This document shows, one piece after another, positions 12,365 to 23,593 of a stretch of 64,000 nucleotides of DNA. Position 1 is the first letter of the stretch; every line of letters starts with the position of its first letter. A model generated the notes under the pieces. That model was not told where the DNA came from, did not search any database, and worked only from the letters and a program-made list of their open reading frames with translations. The translations under genes were made by a program, and so were the position numbers. The DNA is from Filobasidium wieringae (taxonomy: Eukaryota > Basidiomycota > Tremellomycetes > Filobasidiales > Filobasidiaceae), in NCBI GenBank assembly GCA_001600055.1, contig BCIV01000004.1, positions 248,001 to 312,000 of the forward strand. The letters are read 5' to 3'.

Positions 12365-14594
12365 TTAGAGGGTATGGTGAGTCTCGTTGTCAGAATCGGT
12401 CTCCAAATCCTTGGTGATCTCGGTGGGACGACCGGCCAAATCCCTTCCATCGGCCATGTTCTGGACGTCGGCAAGTTTGACGGCCTTGGTCATGAAGAAA
12501 CAGACGATAGGAGGCAAGATGGCGACGATAAGAGCGGCCAAGACTTGCTTGAACATGACGTGCTCGTAAGCGTTGATGAGTCCGATTCGGATAGGGTCGG
12601 ACTTGAGGTACTATCGATAGGTTCAAGAGGTGGTTAGTTTGGCGAACAAAGGATACAGAACATGGTCTCGACTTACGGTTCGCGCGTAAACAGTGGGAGC
12701 GGAGAACAACTCTGCGTTCAAGGTAGCGTTGTTACCGGGAACAAACCTCTCGATGGCATCGGGCATGTACTTGGTGAAGATGTTACCAGCAGCCGCGGTT
12801 CCTACCGAGTTTCCGACCTCGGTGATGAGGAGGACCATGGCGGTGACGGTAGCGACGCTGATGTGAGGAACCTGGGACTGAGCGGCGACCTGGATGGAAG
12901 TGGCGGCGAAACCTCCTCCCAATCCCTGCAAGATCTGGTTGGCAATCAGTTCACCGGTGGATCCCTTGGCACCACGAGAATGGAGCATCATTCCAACTCC
13001 GGCAAGACGGATCAGCAATCCGACGAAGAGGATCCACTTGACGTCCCTGGTCTTGACCATGATCATTCCTCCGAGGATACCGAAGATGGTCAAAGATAAA
13101 GACTGGATGGAGCTGAAGTAACTCATGTAACGAGAGTCCCAGTCCTGAGTGATGTAAACGAAGTTGTACAAGTTGGTGTACTGTAGACATTCAAGATTTC
13201 AACATCAACGACAGCCTCAATCGGGGGCAATTGACAAGGAGAACTCACCTGCAAGTAGAAAGACACGAAATCGGTAAATCCGATGATACAGGAGGCCAAG
13301 ATGGTAAGGTTCTTCAGGAATCGGTAGGGCACGATGGGGTATTTGGCAAACTTGGCTTCGTAGAAACAGAAGACGGGGAAGAGACAAGCTCCGATGACCT
13401 CCATGGCGATCATCGAAGGGTTGCTCCAACCTCCCTTGGCCAAGTTGGCGAGAGAAAGGGGCAAGAGGATCAAAGCCAAAGAGGTGGCGACGAGGAGAAG
13501 ACCGATGATGTCCATCTCGTTGAAGAATCGAACGGCAGCCTTTCCGAAAGGTTCACGGGGAGTGATACGACGTTCCTCGGCGATTCGGTCGGCGAGGATG
13601 ATCTTGGCCTTTCGTTGAGCCCAGAACATGGTCCCGACAATAGGAGCCAAACAGACGGGGATCAAAATCTTTATTCGAAACGAGTCAGTCTTGCGCTGCA
13701 TATGGTGAAGCAAATGACCAAGCTGCGGACTCACGGCGAACATTCCGTACCCGATCCTCCAGTGAGGCAAGATTCCCTGAGCGATCTCGGCAGCGACAAA
13801 GTTGTTGATGACGAAAGGAAGCGACAGGAGAGCGCTCGAAAGGCCACGCCACCTCAGGGTGGTCATATCGGCGATGATGATTTGGGACAAAAGCTGAAGA
13901 CCGGTGTTTCCGAAACTAACGCGGTAAGATATATCAGTGATCGGAATGTATCGGAATGGCGGGGAAAAGCTCACGAGTAGATCAGAGTTCCGGCGGCAAG
14001 TCCACCGAGACCGGTAGCAGAAGCCTTTACGATGTATCCGATACAGTAGAGCACGATGACAGCACAGTATGATTCTCCTCGACCGAAGACGTCAGCGATC
14101 TTTGCCATGAGGGGCTTTCCTACAGCGAGAATAATGGCTGCGGCAGTATCGATAGAGGAAGAGTACTGGTTCTTGAAGACTGTAGAGGTAGCATAGGCTG
14201 TAAAGGCAGAAAGGTCAGTAGCTGAGACGGAAGGCTACGAGTCGAGACATGAGTGCCTACTTTGAAACTGCCAAGTGGTGGTTCCGTCCAAAGAGTAGAT
14301 GTACGAAGCGACTGCCAAACTGACGATCGGGACCAGAATGAATACACGTCAGCCGGCTCGAACTACACATTTACCAGAGGAGTCGACTCACGCTCCGAAC
14401 AGGACATATCGAGACTTGGGAGTCCAAACGGCCTGCAGGGTCTCTACTCTCCTTACTCCCGCAAGGGTAGAATCGGAGGGGAGAGGAGCGGTATGAGGAT
14501 CGATATCCCGGGGGTCAGTGTAGGGACCGGCCTCGGCATCGAGGCTTCGATCTTTATTGTAATCGTCCGCGTGTGATTCCTTGTCGTACGACAT
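12365..14594 (-). CDS. Siderophore-iron transporter, MFS family (Sit1/Arn/Mir type)
   Basis: Seven exons (14594-14392, 14319-14261, 14197-13975, 13915-13735, 13668-13249, 13180-12677, 12610-12365) give 611 aa. The hydrophilic N-terminus is followed by about 14 hydrophobic segments. The ASYIYSLDGTTTWQF motif after TM1, the NTGLQLLSQIIIADMTTLRWRG segment split by two residue changes from the family consensus, and the long LILLPLSLANLAKGGW block are typical of fungal siderophore transporters. These carry ferric siderophores across the plasma membrane by proton symport; many fungi scavenge siderophores made by others. The tail (VQNMADGRDL, then Asp/Glu-rich residues) is cytosolic. Two GATA-type sites upstream (see regulatory entry) fit control by an iron-responsive GATA repressor, which is how these genes are regulated in other fungi. 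Substrate specificity cannot be read from sequence. Confidence 0.88.
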
Positions 14595-15820
14595 TGTGAG
14601 TGATGTCGTGGTAGATGATGGGGACTGGTATCGAGACGGTCGAGGATGTCGGACGAACCTGTGAGAGCGACTGGTGGGTGATGACCTATATACGTCTTTT
14701 CCTCTCCTCGTGGATCGAAACTTTTTCCAGTGGAGCCCGCTTATCAGATTACCAAGAGCAGTCCCACCTTGTCAAACCGTTTACGGCATATCTGCGACAT
14801 TCCACTCCTCCGCGCTCTCGCGTTTCTGCCCGCAAAGCCATTTTCGGGCGGGAGGCACGGTTTAGGTTGAACCTGGTCGTCCCAGCCGAAGAAGCGTGAT
14901 CACACAGAACAGAGGAGGCTGAGAATGGTGAGCACCAGCAGGACCTTTTTCCTTTTCCACCTCGATCGCCCTCTTTCAGAACGCTCGGAAGCTGGAACGG
15001 AGCACGAAGGGAGTTCTTTGGCACGTTGTTTCATTCGGGCTTGAACCGTAGACGTCTTCGTCTGTCCAACCGAGTGAGTGAAAGCTGGGTGGCGTACTTT
15101 GTCCTGCACAAGTCGATCGACTTCGCAGAGGATCAGCGCCAAGCAGTCAAGCGATCAGCGACTCTCTTTCGACGATCAGACGGAATAGAACCCGTTTGAA
15201 TTGGTACAACCTCCGTGAATACCGCAGTCCGTATCCCCCGTTCCCTTTTCACCTACAACTGCGAGCGCACCGATCTTTTTTCTCTTCGGATTGTTCGAAA
15301 GTGGCAAAGGAGGTAATTCTAATCTGATAACACTCGGCCGGTCCTTCGGGTGACGGGTCCAGTCGGGCATATGATGGGCAGAAGTGATGAGTGGTGAGCG
15401 ATGGTGATCTGAGTCATGTATCGCGTAGATCATCATGAACATCGTTCGAGCCTTTGCTTTTGATGGAGAAACAAGCTAGTGCCTTTGACAACAACCGAGT
15501 TACTCATCGTCCGGCCGGAATTCGAGTAGCGTTCGAGGACGTCCTTTGCGTTCTTCACAGTTACCGTTGCTGTAAATGTGACCTGCCCGTGATACTCAAC
15601 AGTTGGCAGTATTATCGATAGTAGCCACCCTAACAATAAAGGAAGCCTGACGGTGTATGATGTATGAGTCAGTGAAAGTAGAAGACAAATGCCGGTTCAG
15701 TTGCGCGAAGAAGTTTCATATCTGAAGCTTGGAGTTTCATATCGTTGTCGTCCTGCTAAAAGTGCCAAGGGTCATTATAAAAAGAACGGTGTGGATGAAC
15801 AGATGTCAGTATGACGTCTT
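14595..15820. other. Upstream region of the siderophore transporter; no gene seen
   Basis: About 1.2 kb of noncoding-looking DNA. A minus-strand open frame at 15433-15636 has a moderately protein-like C-terminal half but no clear start or partner exon, so I leave it out as a gene. GATA-type sites are listed separately. Confidence 0.4.
14739..14746 (-). promoter_or_regulatory. GATA-factor site (TGATAAGC) upstream of the siderophore transporter
   Basis: The minus strand reads TGATAAGC here, about 145 bp upstream of the transporter ATG at 14594. A second HGATAR match (TGATAA) lies at 15325-15330 on +. In fungi, siderophore uptake genes are repressed in iron-replete cells by GATA factors (SreA/Urbs1/Cir1 family) that bind such sites. 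The match is short and could occur by chance; the position and the gene's function make it plausible. Confidence 0.4.
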
Positions 15821-16006
15821 TCATACGTGAACGGTAGCAGAAACGTGCCGTTGGATGATGGGTAGACCCTGTTCTCGTGAAGCGCTGTACAGCGTAGCGG
15901 CCTCGTCAATAGCACTGGCCCAGTCGCTTTGCAAGGTTTCAGCAGCCTGCTCAAAGATTTGGTCCCAGGAGAGCTCAGACGGGGTGTAGAAGTTGTAGGC
16001 CATCAC
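15821..16006 (-). CDS. Possible small protein of ~60 residues, unknown
   Basis: A compact frame starts with two Met codons, and the translation (MAYNFYTPSELSWDQIFEQ, then AETLQSDWASAIDEAATLY) looks like a folded, helix-rich acidic peptide, not random translation. No family is recognised. The frame ends at GTATGA, which could also be a splice donor, so the protein may continue in a later exon; I found no in-frame acceptor. It stands alone in a 2.6-kb gap. A chance open frame remains quite possible. Confidence 0.3.
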   Translation of the reverse strand: MMAYNFYTPSELSWDQIFEQAAETLQSDWASAIDEAATLYSASREQGLPIIQRHVSATVHV

Positions 16007-17219
16007 GTAGGTTGTATGGTGTATGAGGAAAGGGTAGGTGTTGGGATTGCTTGTGTATCCTTGTAGCAGTCGTCTGATGTAGTCCAGTCAATACCCTGAT
16101 AGGCTATATACAGCCTAAAGCGATTTCGGAAAGAGCATATTGAGTTTATAAATTATAGGACCGATGTACGCTATTGAATGTACATATTCATCATAGAAAT
16201 TCTACTCAGCCCAGCTTCCTGGTGTACATGGTATTGATCCATCGAGGGCTGTTCAGTGTTTCTCGCCTCCTCGCGCGAGCGTGATCAACGACGTTTGTGC
16301 TCCTGAAGGGCTTGAGCGTCAATGTCGAAACAAGCCTTGCCGTCGTGTCGACGCACGAACTCTTCTCCGAGCTGAACAATCGTCCTCGAGCGCTCGTGAC
16401 CAAGTAGAGCACGCATTATATGTTCAATCCACTTGGATCCGTTTGCATGGAGTAAGAGTAGTAGAAGCATGGGCGGTATTTCTGCCCACGGTCAGCCGTG
16501 CATCAACACGACATTGCAATTGACTTGTTTTGCGAACCATTTCAAAGGCACACCTGCGAGCCCTGAGCACCGTCTGCTCGATGGAATATGAAAGTCTCTC
16601 GTGGTACTGTATTGATACATCTATATCTCATCCGGGACGCTCGTAGTTCCTCCCTCATCAAAATCAAGACCTTCCTTCCGTCCCATCCGCCAGCCTGTTC
16701 GAAACCCGCGCGCGACCACATGCCAAACCGACAAATCGACCAAGCCCAAACCAGGTCACAAAACCCACCCCCAAAAGTCCAAGCCGCACCGACTCAACAC
16801 AAGCACGGCAGTCCCAAACCCGATCAAAGGAATATATGCATACGCATCTACATTAGAGGATCAGACCCTCTCATTCCGAATCACACGAGCAGACGTAGGT
16901 AAAGCCGGTAGGTAAAGTAGGTAGTTAAGGTAGGTACTGTGTAGTAGGTACTGTGTAGCGTAGTGCAGTGTGGTGTGGTGTAACGATAACCGGGTAATTA
17001 TTTGGGTGGCGGTCGTTTGCGAGTGGAAAAACGTGAGAGGGGCGAAAGAGCGGAGGGGGAGGATCATCGAAATCGTCGTCGTCGTTAAAAAGTCTCAATC
17101 GGAAAGGGCGCGAGGGTGCGAGGTGCGACGGTGCGAAGTGTGGGGTATACAGTCAAAGGAAGCAGGGAGAAGTGAGAAGAAGAGAAAAAAGCCGAGCCCG
17201 AACCCGAAAGTTCCGGGAC
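16007..17219. other. Intergenic, no gene recognised; short direct repeats near 16,900
   Basis: No supportable gene. Between about 16,899 and 16,980 the motif taggta recurs many times, including a duplicated ggtactgtgtag block, followed by gtgtggtgtgg. Open frames here are low in complexity. The right end contains the 3' untranslated region of ERG3. Confidence 0.45.
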
Positions 17220-18680
17220 CTATCTCCGTCTCCTCCTAACCTCGCCCTCCTCCTTCTTCCCCTTCTTCTCCCCCGCCTCTTCCCCCTCGCTTCCCTCGTA
17301 CCCCGAATCGCTATCGATCCCTTCGACGAGCCCGATCTCCTTGGGCTCCTGCATCCCCATCCCCTTGCCCATCACCTTGGCCTTGGCGTTGAGCGTGCTG
17401 GCGTTCAAGGGCGAGCCGGAGGAGAGGGAGAGGGAAGCTTCTCGTCGGGAAGAAACCCGTTGTTCCTTTTCCGCGAGTTTACGCTTACGTTCCATGTTCT
17501 TGATGGATTCGTGAATAGGATCGAGGTCCGGTCGGGGTGGACGGTAAGAACCTCCCCATGAATCCGCCCATGTGAAGTACTGCGATTGAAAGTAACGGTC
17601 AGATGGGTGAAACGTGGACGAAACGAGAGGGGGGGAACGTACCTGTCCGTAATTACAGGTAAAGTACAGGTGATGCAAGGTATGATGAGCAGGGGAGTTG
17701 ATGTACTTTTCCAACATGTGTCCAGAGATCATATCCCCATCATGGATCTGTACAACGATCACGCAGGCCAAGTCAGTTCGGATCGCGCTTTGAGGAGACG
17801 ACGCCGAGGGGGACTCACCAAGATGGTCCACAGGTTGACAAAGACGAAGAGAGAGAGGTAGACCCATTTGTGAATGGGGAGGACGAGGGGGATGAGGTGG
17901 TATGGTACCGATTGGGCGTACCCGTCCAGAGGGTGGAAAGCCAACGCGGCGAACGGGGTGGGGACTGGGAGAACGAAGATGAGGCGAGCGGCGTCAGAAC
18001 ATGAACGACGGGAAGGGAGCGGGGAGAGGCGACTCACCGACCCATTTATGATGAGGTTTATGTAACCTCTTGTAGATCCAGGGGATGTGTAACCATCGAT
18101 GGATCCAATAGACGAAATAATCCGTGCCGGCCAAGAACAGTACGCAGCTCCCCGCGGCGTAGATCCAACTGCCGTACCCTTCGAGGAGGGACCCCTTGAA
18201 CCAGGAGGCGCCGTATTGCGAGAAATCAGAGTACATGAGGGTATGTCCCCTGATCTCGAGTACGAACCAGGGTACGATGAGGGCGGCGATGACGGGCATG
18301 GATCGGAAGGAGAGCTCGATCTCCATCCGGATCTGGTTCTTGAGGAATCGGGGGTGATGTTCCAACCGCCGATCGAAGAGGTAATAGTAGGAGAGCGTCG
18401 ACACGCTGAAGTAGAGCAACAACGATCCACCCCATGCGATGAAGAAGAGACTGAGGAGTTGACGAGCTATGCTATCCCTCGGGAAGACGGAGCTCGATTC
18501 GAGGATGGATTGGGGGGAACAGCCTTTGGTGGCCACCGAGCGTACGAAAGTGAGAGCAGAGTCTTTGAAGGTGGGGCTCGTGAGGATGTGTGAGCTGGGG
18601 GAGAACGATTGGAGTGGGAAGAGGGAGGTGTATATCGAGTCGAGGAAACGAATGTCGGCTTGTTGGAGTACGACGTCCAT
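17220..18680 (-). CDS. ERG3: Sterol C-5 desaturase Erg3
   Basis: Four exons (18680-18038, 17964-17819, 17747-17643, 17579-17220) give 417 aa. The enzyme introduces the C5-C6 double bond into episterol-type sterols in the ER during ergosterol synthesis, using oxygen and a di-iron centre. All three histidine boxes are present: HRWLH near residue 196, HKPHH near 209, and HHTLHH in exon 3 near 287. TM-like segments ([31 protein letters not shown]) and the [16 protein letters not shown] segment match Erg3. The last ~90 residues form an unusual hydrophilic tail rich in Lys, Glu and Ser that ends in five arginines; ER desaturases often end in basic residues, but this extension is long. The gene is transcribed toward the 16-kb gap. 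Loss-of-function erg3 alleles in other fungi alter azole response. Confidence 0.92.
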
Positions 18681-19331
18681 GGTGGCGGTGTGTGTGGTGT
18701 GTGTGTTTGGGTGTGGTGTGTGTGGGTGGTGGTTGATGCTGACTAGGTGCTAGGTGACTGTGAGAGATGTTTGTTGTACGTTGTGTGGCGTGTATGTGTG
18801 TTGTGATTATACCAGAATGGGGGTCTAAAGCGAGTGTGTGGTAGCAGCAGCAGTAGCTCTGGTACAAGTTGAAGTACAAGTAGCCAGCAGTAGCAGCAGT
18901 GGCTGACTCTGGGTGGTGCGTGGCCGTGGTGGTGACTGGGTGGTGACTGGGTGAAACTGGCTGGTGGAACGACGAACCGACGAGCGGGTTTGTTGATTTC
19001 TCCCATTTGAACCGACAAATAATAGTCGAACCACTCTTTTCTCCTCTCCACAGACCGCGTTTCACTCCCGGTCGCCGATAACTGGTGGCTGGTTACGGCA
19101 TGCCGTTCGACCCGATTGCATCCGATCATCCCCAACGCCGTGTCTAGCGCCGCAGACAACGTGTAAACAAATCTTGCGACCGTCCAGGGTCAGGGTAGGT
19201 GTTCAGTGTGGTACCGCGGATCGTATGTCGTACCTTCCAGGCTCGTAGTAACGAGGCTATATGCATCTCATTCGAACGACCAACTACGACCGACCAATGC
19301 AACCGGATACAATGCACACCCCATCCAACCC
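18681..19331. other. ERG3 promoter with GT-rich tract
   Basis: Immediately upstream of the ERG3 ATG (18684-18735) the plus strand is an imperfect GT run, that is, CA-rich on the coding strand, which is common in leaders of highly expressed basidiomycete genes. Further out a tggtgactggg motif is duplicated (around 18928-18950). No sterol regulatory element could be assigned with confidence. No other gene seen; the right end is the 3' region of the YeeE/YedE gene. Confidence 0.4.
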
Positions 19332-20804
19332 TCACCCAACCCACCCAACCGCGTACATCCCAACCAAGACCGCCCCCAAGAACCCCCACCCTTCCAACCT
19401 CCCAAACCCGTCCAGCCCGATCCTTACCAACCCAGGTCCAGGACAGACCCCACCCAACCCCCATCCTGCTCCGAACAAGACGGAGCCGATCAGGAGGTCA
19501 CGGTCGATCCGGTTGGCCGCTTTTCCTAGGGGGAAGGTCCACCTCGTCTGACCGGTTGATCGGCGTTCGGTGCGCTTGCTCGAGGAGTATTCTTTCACGT
19601 CCACCTCCACATCCATCTCCGTTTCCCTCCTTTCGTCCATCTTCATCCTCCTTTCAATCAGGGAGGCCGACGATCGATCATAAATCTCCGGCCCCAACCC
19701 GTTCGTGATCCTAGGTTTCGTCCGGGTTAACCAGTAGATCATGTTAGGTATGACCCCGGCTAGGACGACCATCCCTAAGCTCGGATCCCATTCTTCCCAT
19801 CCTCTTGTTCCTGTAGCGTCATCGAGGGGGGAAGAGAGACGGAGTGAGGAGAGGAATGGTAATCTCATGAACCCTAGGGTCTTGAGGGGGGAGATCATCC
19901 CACTCATCAATAATCCTAGACCGAACGTGAACCCGGAGATGAGGGAGATGATCCGTTCGTCACGTTTCCACGTCTCCGATATGATTCGAGATCGAGATCG
20001 AGATCGAGATTGAGATTGAGAACTAGAGTCCAAACCCGTGACGATCCAAGGGAGGAAGACCGTATACCCCAGCTGCACCCCACCCACCAACCCGAGTAAA
20101 ACCCAACCCTCTCCTTTCCCTGGCCAAGCGATATCCATCATCATCCCCGCACCCCCGCGCTCGGCTCCCACAGGACTTTCGTGCCGAGGGAAACCGGGGT
20201 GAGGGAATACGTTACTGACGATGGTCGCCGTGAGGAAGAAAGTCAGGCTGGCCGTTATTGAGCGGGGAGAGAGGCGGGGGAGACCGCAGAGGAAATGACC
20301 GCTGGGTTTTGGAAGGGAACGGTGGAGGTTAGTTATTACAGTAAGGAATGTGTGTCAGGCGCGGGGGTGGGAAGGGGGAGGACGGACCTGGTACATCCCG
20401 ATCCTAGCTATACGTACGGAAGATGTCAAGGGATCAATGACTGACATGACTGATTCCCCGCCAACGATCATTGAAAACGTTCGACAGCTCACCTTACTCC
20501 CGAACCCCACTAAAAGTCCAGACAAGATCCTTCGTCCCCATTGATCACCCACCAACCCATCCCGAATCCCATACCCATGGACCTCCCAGCCGACTCTACC
20601 TAGTTCAGGAAACGCGATCTTCCCTAGTACCGCGCTCCCTACCAACCCTACCAGGAAGGTCCAACGCCAGAGATCTCTGTCCCCTAGGACGGCAGCGTGG
20701 AGGATCCCGGAGATCCCGAGCGGTCTGCCCGTCAGTTGAGTGTGACGGGAGGTGGAGAGGTGGAGGAGGTAGGCTCCTAAGAGCGAATGAATGGGAGTGA
20801 ACAT
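19332..20804 (-). CDS. YeeE/YedE-family (sulfur-compound) membrane transporter
   Basis: Three exons: 20804-20493, a 20-nt microexon 20407-20388, and 20301-19332, giving 433 aa. Splicing assembles GFGSKLGSGCTSGHFLCGL followed by RLSPRS, the hallmark of the first YeeE/YedE repeat; the second repeat has GAGWGLGGVCPGPGLV. About ten hydrophobic segments are visible. Bacterial relatives (TsuA, for thiosulfate; YedE, near selenium genes) bind sulfur compounds through the conserved cysteines, and both cysteine-containing motifs are intact here. The role in fungi is poorly known, so substrate is inference. A loop between the halves holds a run of Ser-Arg/Ser-Gln pairs from a gagatc microsatellite (about 19986-20020). 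It is divergent with the UPF0303 gene, 315 bp away. Without the microexon the signature would be lost, which supports the splice model. Confidence 0.82.
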
Positions 20805-21119
20805 CGTTGAGAGTGTGGTTTACATTATCCACCAAGAGGAAGTCGGGTGCGGGTGGCGGGATGGACGATTGTGGGTTGTGAGGATGGTTATATATTGTTT
20901 TCTTCGAGTATTCGGATTGTCGATATATTGCGGTTTTGACTTTGAGGATTCGGAATCTAGGTCGCGAGTTTTGATGACTAAGCCACACAGACGACCGGAT
21001 TTTACTTCCGAGCGACTCCCCTCCAAGGTCGTCGAATCGTGGATTCGCATGATTTCGTTCACTCTTGGATAAACCAGCATCAGTCAACCTCACGCATTCC
21101 CCCTTCGCACAACACAATC
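20805..21119. promoter_or_regulatory. Shared divergent promoter, YeeE/YedE gene and UPF0303 gene
   Basis: Only 315 bp separate the two start codons, so the genes share one upstream region. It is AT-rich near 20,880-20,950. No specific binding motif could be named. Confidence 0.5.
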
Positions 21120-22223
21120 ATGCCCACCGAAAAACACACGCGAGGAGTAGATTACGATCTCAACGATCCAGGCATCGTGGATTACTTGGATAAGAACCAC
21201 GCCGAATTGAGGTTTGCCAAGTTTTCGGGGGATATCGGTTCGTCCTCATTTCCCCAGCTCCAAGCTTCGGTCTTACGGACGGCAAAGGTCTTGAAGAGGT
21301 TCTGATATTGAACTCTTTCTTGCGACCTTGACAGCTTTTGACCTGGGGAACAAGTTGAGGGAAAAGTTCTTGACTACTTACAAGGAGAGGAAGAATGCCG
21401 GTATGTCTCTTCCCCTTCTGTAACTCGCCCGGTTACGAACGATCGGTTATTGCACGGTCACAGGAGTTGTCATCGCCATAAGGACATTCGACGGTCAAGA
21501 TCTTTTCAGCTGTACGGTCGGAGCACCAGGTTCAACCGGTTTGTCGATCTCCTCATCCCCTTCCCCTCGCTTCCATACTAATCCATGCTCCCTAACATAC
21601 TTCACTAGGACCAGACAACTGGGTCTGGGCATCGCGTAAAGAGAAACTAGTCCGACAGACGGGGAAGAGCAGTTTCCTAATCGGACGATTGTCAGTCCCT
21701 CTTCTCATCCCATCCCATTCCATCCCAGTCCATCGCATCCCTTCTTTCCCCATCCCTCCGTTCCTCGTTCCCGAGAAGGGCCCGATCCTGACTCGAGAAT
21801 GGCTTTCTGAAATAGGTTGGCGATTCAGGGCAGAAAACCTGAGGATAAAGGTTATCCTTTCCCCGAGTATGCCTGTCATGGAGGAGGTAAGCCTTTCATC
21901 CACATAGCTTCCAGTTTTATTGGAGTCCTCAAGCTGATGCTTTTCCCGGACCAACCCCCCAACCCACCCAATCCTCCCCTCCACCTGTATCACACCAAAC
22001 CACGTGCCCAAAGGATACCCGATCTGGTTGAAGAACAATACGGTCTGCGCCATCGGATGTATCCTCGTCAGTGGATTACCCCAGGCGGAGGATCATCAGT
22101 TGATCGTGAGTCCCCCCCCCCCCCTCCTGGTCATGTGACAATGATGGACAGGGAATTGATCCTGCTCATGATCCCGGGGAAAAGGTCGATACGTTGGAAG
22201 CATTCTTGCCTAGTCTTGAGTAG
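21120..22223 (+). CDS. UPF0303 / DUF336 (haem-degrading-type) protein, Ybr137w homologue
   Basis: Seven short exons (21120-21237, 21335-21400, 21464-21538, 21609-21690, 21816-21886, 22014-22105, 22152-22223) give 191 aa, close to the ~180 aa of yeast Ybr137w. Characteristic segments follow one another: FDLGNKLREKF, VVIAIRTFDGQDLFSCTVG, PDNWVWASRKEKLVRQTGKS, then PFPEYACHGGG and VSGLPQAEDHQLI. The fold is that of HbpS/DUF336 proteins, some of which bind or degrade haem in bacteria; the yeast protein associates with the Get/Sgt2 tail-anchored-protein machinery. Which role applies here is unknown. Seven exons in under 600 coding bases is dense even for this region. Family assignment is confident, function is not. 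Confidence 0.85.
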
Positions 22224-22349
22224 GCGAGGTGATGCTGGCCAAGTAGGTAGGAGGGGTATTTAGACGATGAGATATATGGGATACATGAGATATCGAACGA
22301 ATGCAATCGATACGACCGAAACCGTTCCCGATCTGGTTTTGCCTGCCCA

Positions 22350-23593
22350 TCACTCGTCCGTCCCCCCAACCCTCGAATCGAACTCATAACCCGTCCCAAA
22401 CTCTTCGTTCTCCCACCCATCCTCCTCCTCAAAGACCAAAACCTCCACCTGTCTCACCCTTCCCACGATCAAAACGATCACGCGCAGCAAGATCAACATC
22501 ATCCTCCGTTTCTTCAGATAAACAAGCCGGGGCAAGGAGGGGAGGGGGCTTACAGACGGATCATCATCCCCCTGAAAACCTCCACCCGAGCGTCTCCCTT
22601 CCAATCGAGCGCGCTCAGACCGTAAGTGTACCGGGCATCGTCCGGGATCGGACTACGGTTCGGGGCGTTCGGATGGGAGTGGGTTAGTTTTCGGTTCGAT
22701 GTGTTCGAGCGGACGTGGGACTGGGGGACAGAGGGACGGGGAGAGAGGGGAACCGGGGGGGGATGGAACAGGGGTCCCCAAGAGGAATACGAAAACCGAA
22801 CCCTCACCCTAGAGATAACGTCGTCAGACATATATCCAACGTGTCCAGGGACAATATCTAAGTGTCCTCCGTGTGTTAGTGTACCAGATTTTCGGTGGGT
22901 GATGGTGACGAGAGAAGGGTAAAAGAGAGAAGAGGGGTGACCTACTTTGGGGAGAGGATCGACTGTCCAGATATTTGGGTTTAGGGAGATGATCATACCT
23001 GATCAGACCCGATACGAATCCAAGACATAGCGAGAGAAAGCGAGGGGAGGAAGAACGTGTGCATCAACAATCCCCCCACTCCCCCCGCACGGGATCACGG
23101 GACCGCGGGAACGTACCAGGAATGCCCACCCTCTTGATCGCCCTCATCCCCGCTACCGTGACGGGTAAAGAAGGATGACAAGAGAACGTGTTCAGTTGGA
23201 GTACGATCTTTCCTCTCCCTCCTTTCCCCCCCTTGGGGTTTGGGTTTTTCGGGGTTTCCAGAGGTTTTGAGGGTGGGAGGAGGGTTACGAGGGAATAGAG
23301 GGTTAGTAGTTTCCATTCTGATTGTGATTGTGATTGTGATTGTGATTGTGCATGCGCTAGAGTACATGGGCTAGGGGTTAGGGATGGGGATGGGGGCGCG
23401 GGGGATAACCATTTCGTTAAATCGGAGGATGTGCCGGGGTAATAGTACCTGCCAAAGCCCAGCGAAGAAGCGAAGAAGAAGAGGAAGGGGAAGAGGGGAT
23501 GAGAACGTGAAGCTGGGTGAGATAGGGGCGTTGTGCGCGATGGATAGGTACGGACAGATCTTTCCAAGGTTTGATCGGTTTGGTCTTGTCCAT
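22350..23593 (-). CDS. Unidentified ~246-aa protein, six exons
   Basis: I do not recognise this protein. A model with consistent phases is 23593-23449, 23356-23117, 22998-22946, 22857-22808, 22652-22554 and 22503-22350. It starts MDKTKPIKPWKDLSVPIHRA, has a hydrophobic segment (WKLLTLYSLVTLL) after five Gln-Ser pairs encoded by a caatca microsatellite, a cysteine-containing block (IVLQLNTFSCHPSLPVTVAG), then DARYTYGLSALDWKGDARVE, a second hydrophobic stretch (MMLILLRVIVLIVG) and an acidic tail. The protein could be a two-span membrane protein. In the 3' half a second frame splices equally well, so the C-terminus is uncertain. It converges with the UPF0303 gene, 126 bp from that stop codon. 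Introns are 50-155 nt with acceptable but not strong donors. Confidence 0.4.
23315..23353. repeat. Hexanucleotide microsatellite (gattgt) inside a probable exon
   Basis: About six copies of gattgt run on the plus strand. In the minus-strand gene model they encode alternating Gln and Ser, so length changes would add or remove Gln-Ser pairs without breaking the frame. Confidence 0.8.

Noticed and set aside
13231..13980. A 249-codon open frame on the + strand
   Set aside because: Antisense to the siderophore transporter; its composition (Gly/Asp/Ser) is that expected from the reverse of a membrane-protein gene, and it runs through the transporter's introns.
16588..16902. Possible 104-aa protein, Pro/Lys/Arg-rich
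   Set aside because: Low-complexity translation of a C/A-rich stretch, overlapping no gene and lacking splice signals.
18099..18593. A 164-codon open frame on the + strand
   Set aside because: Antisense to ERG3 exon 1, with no independent support.
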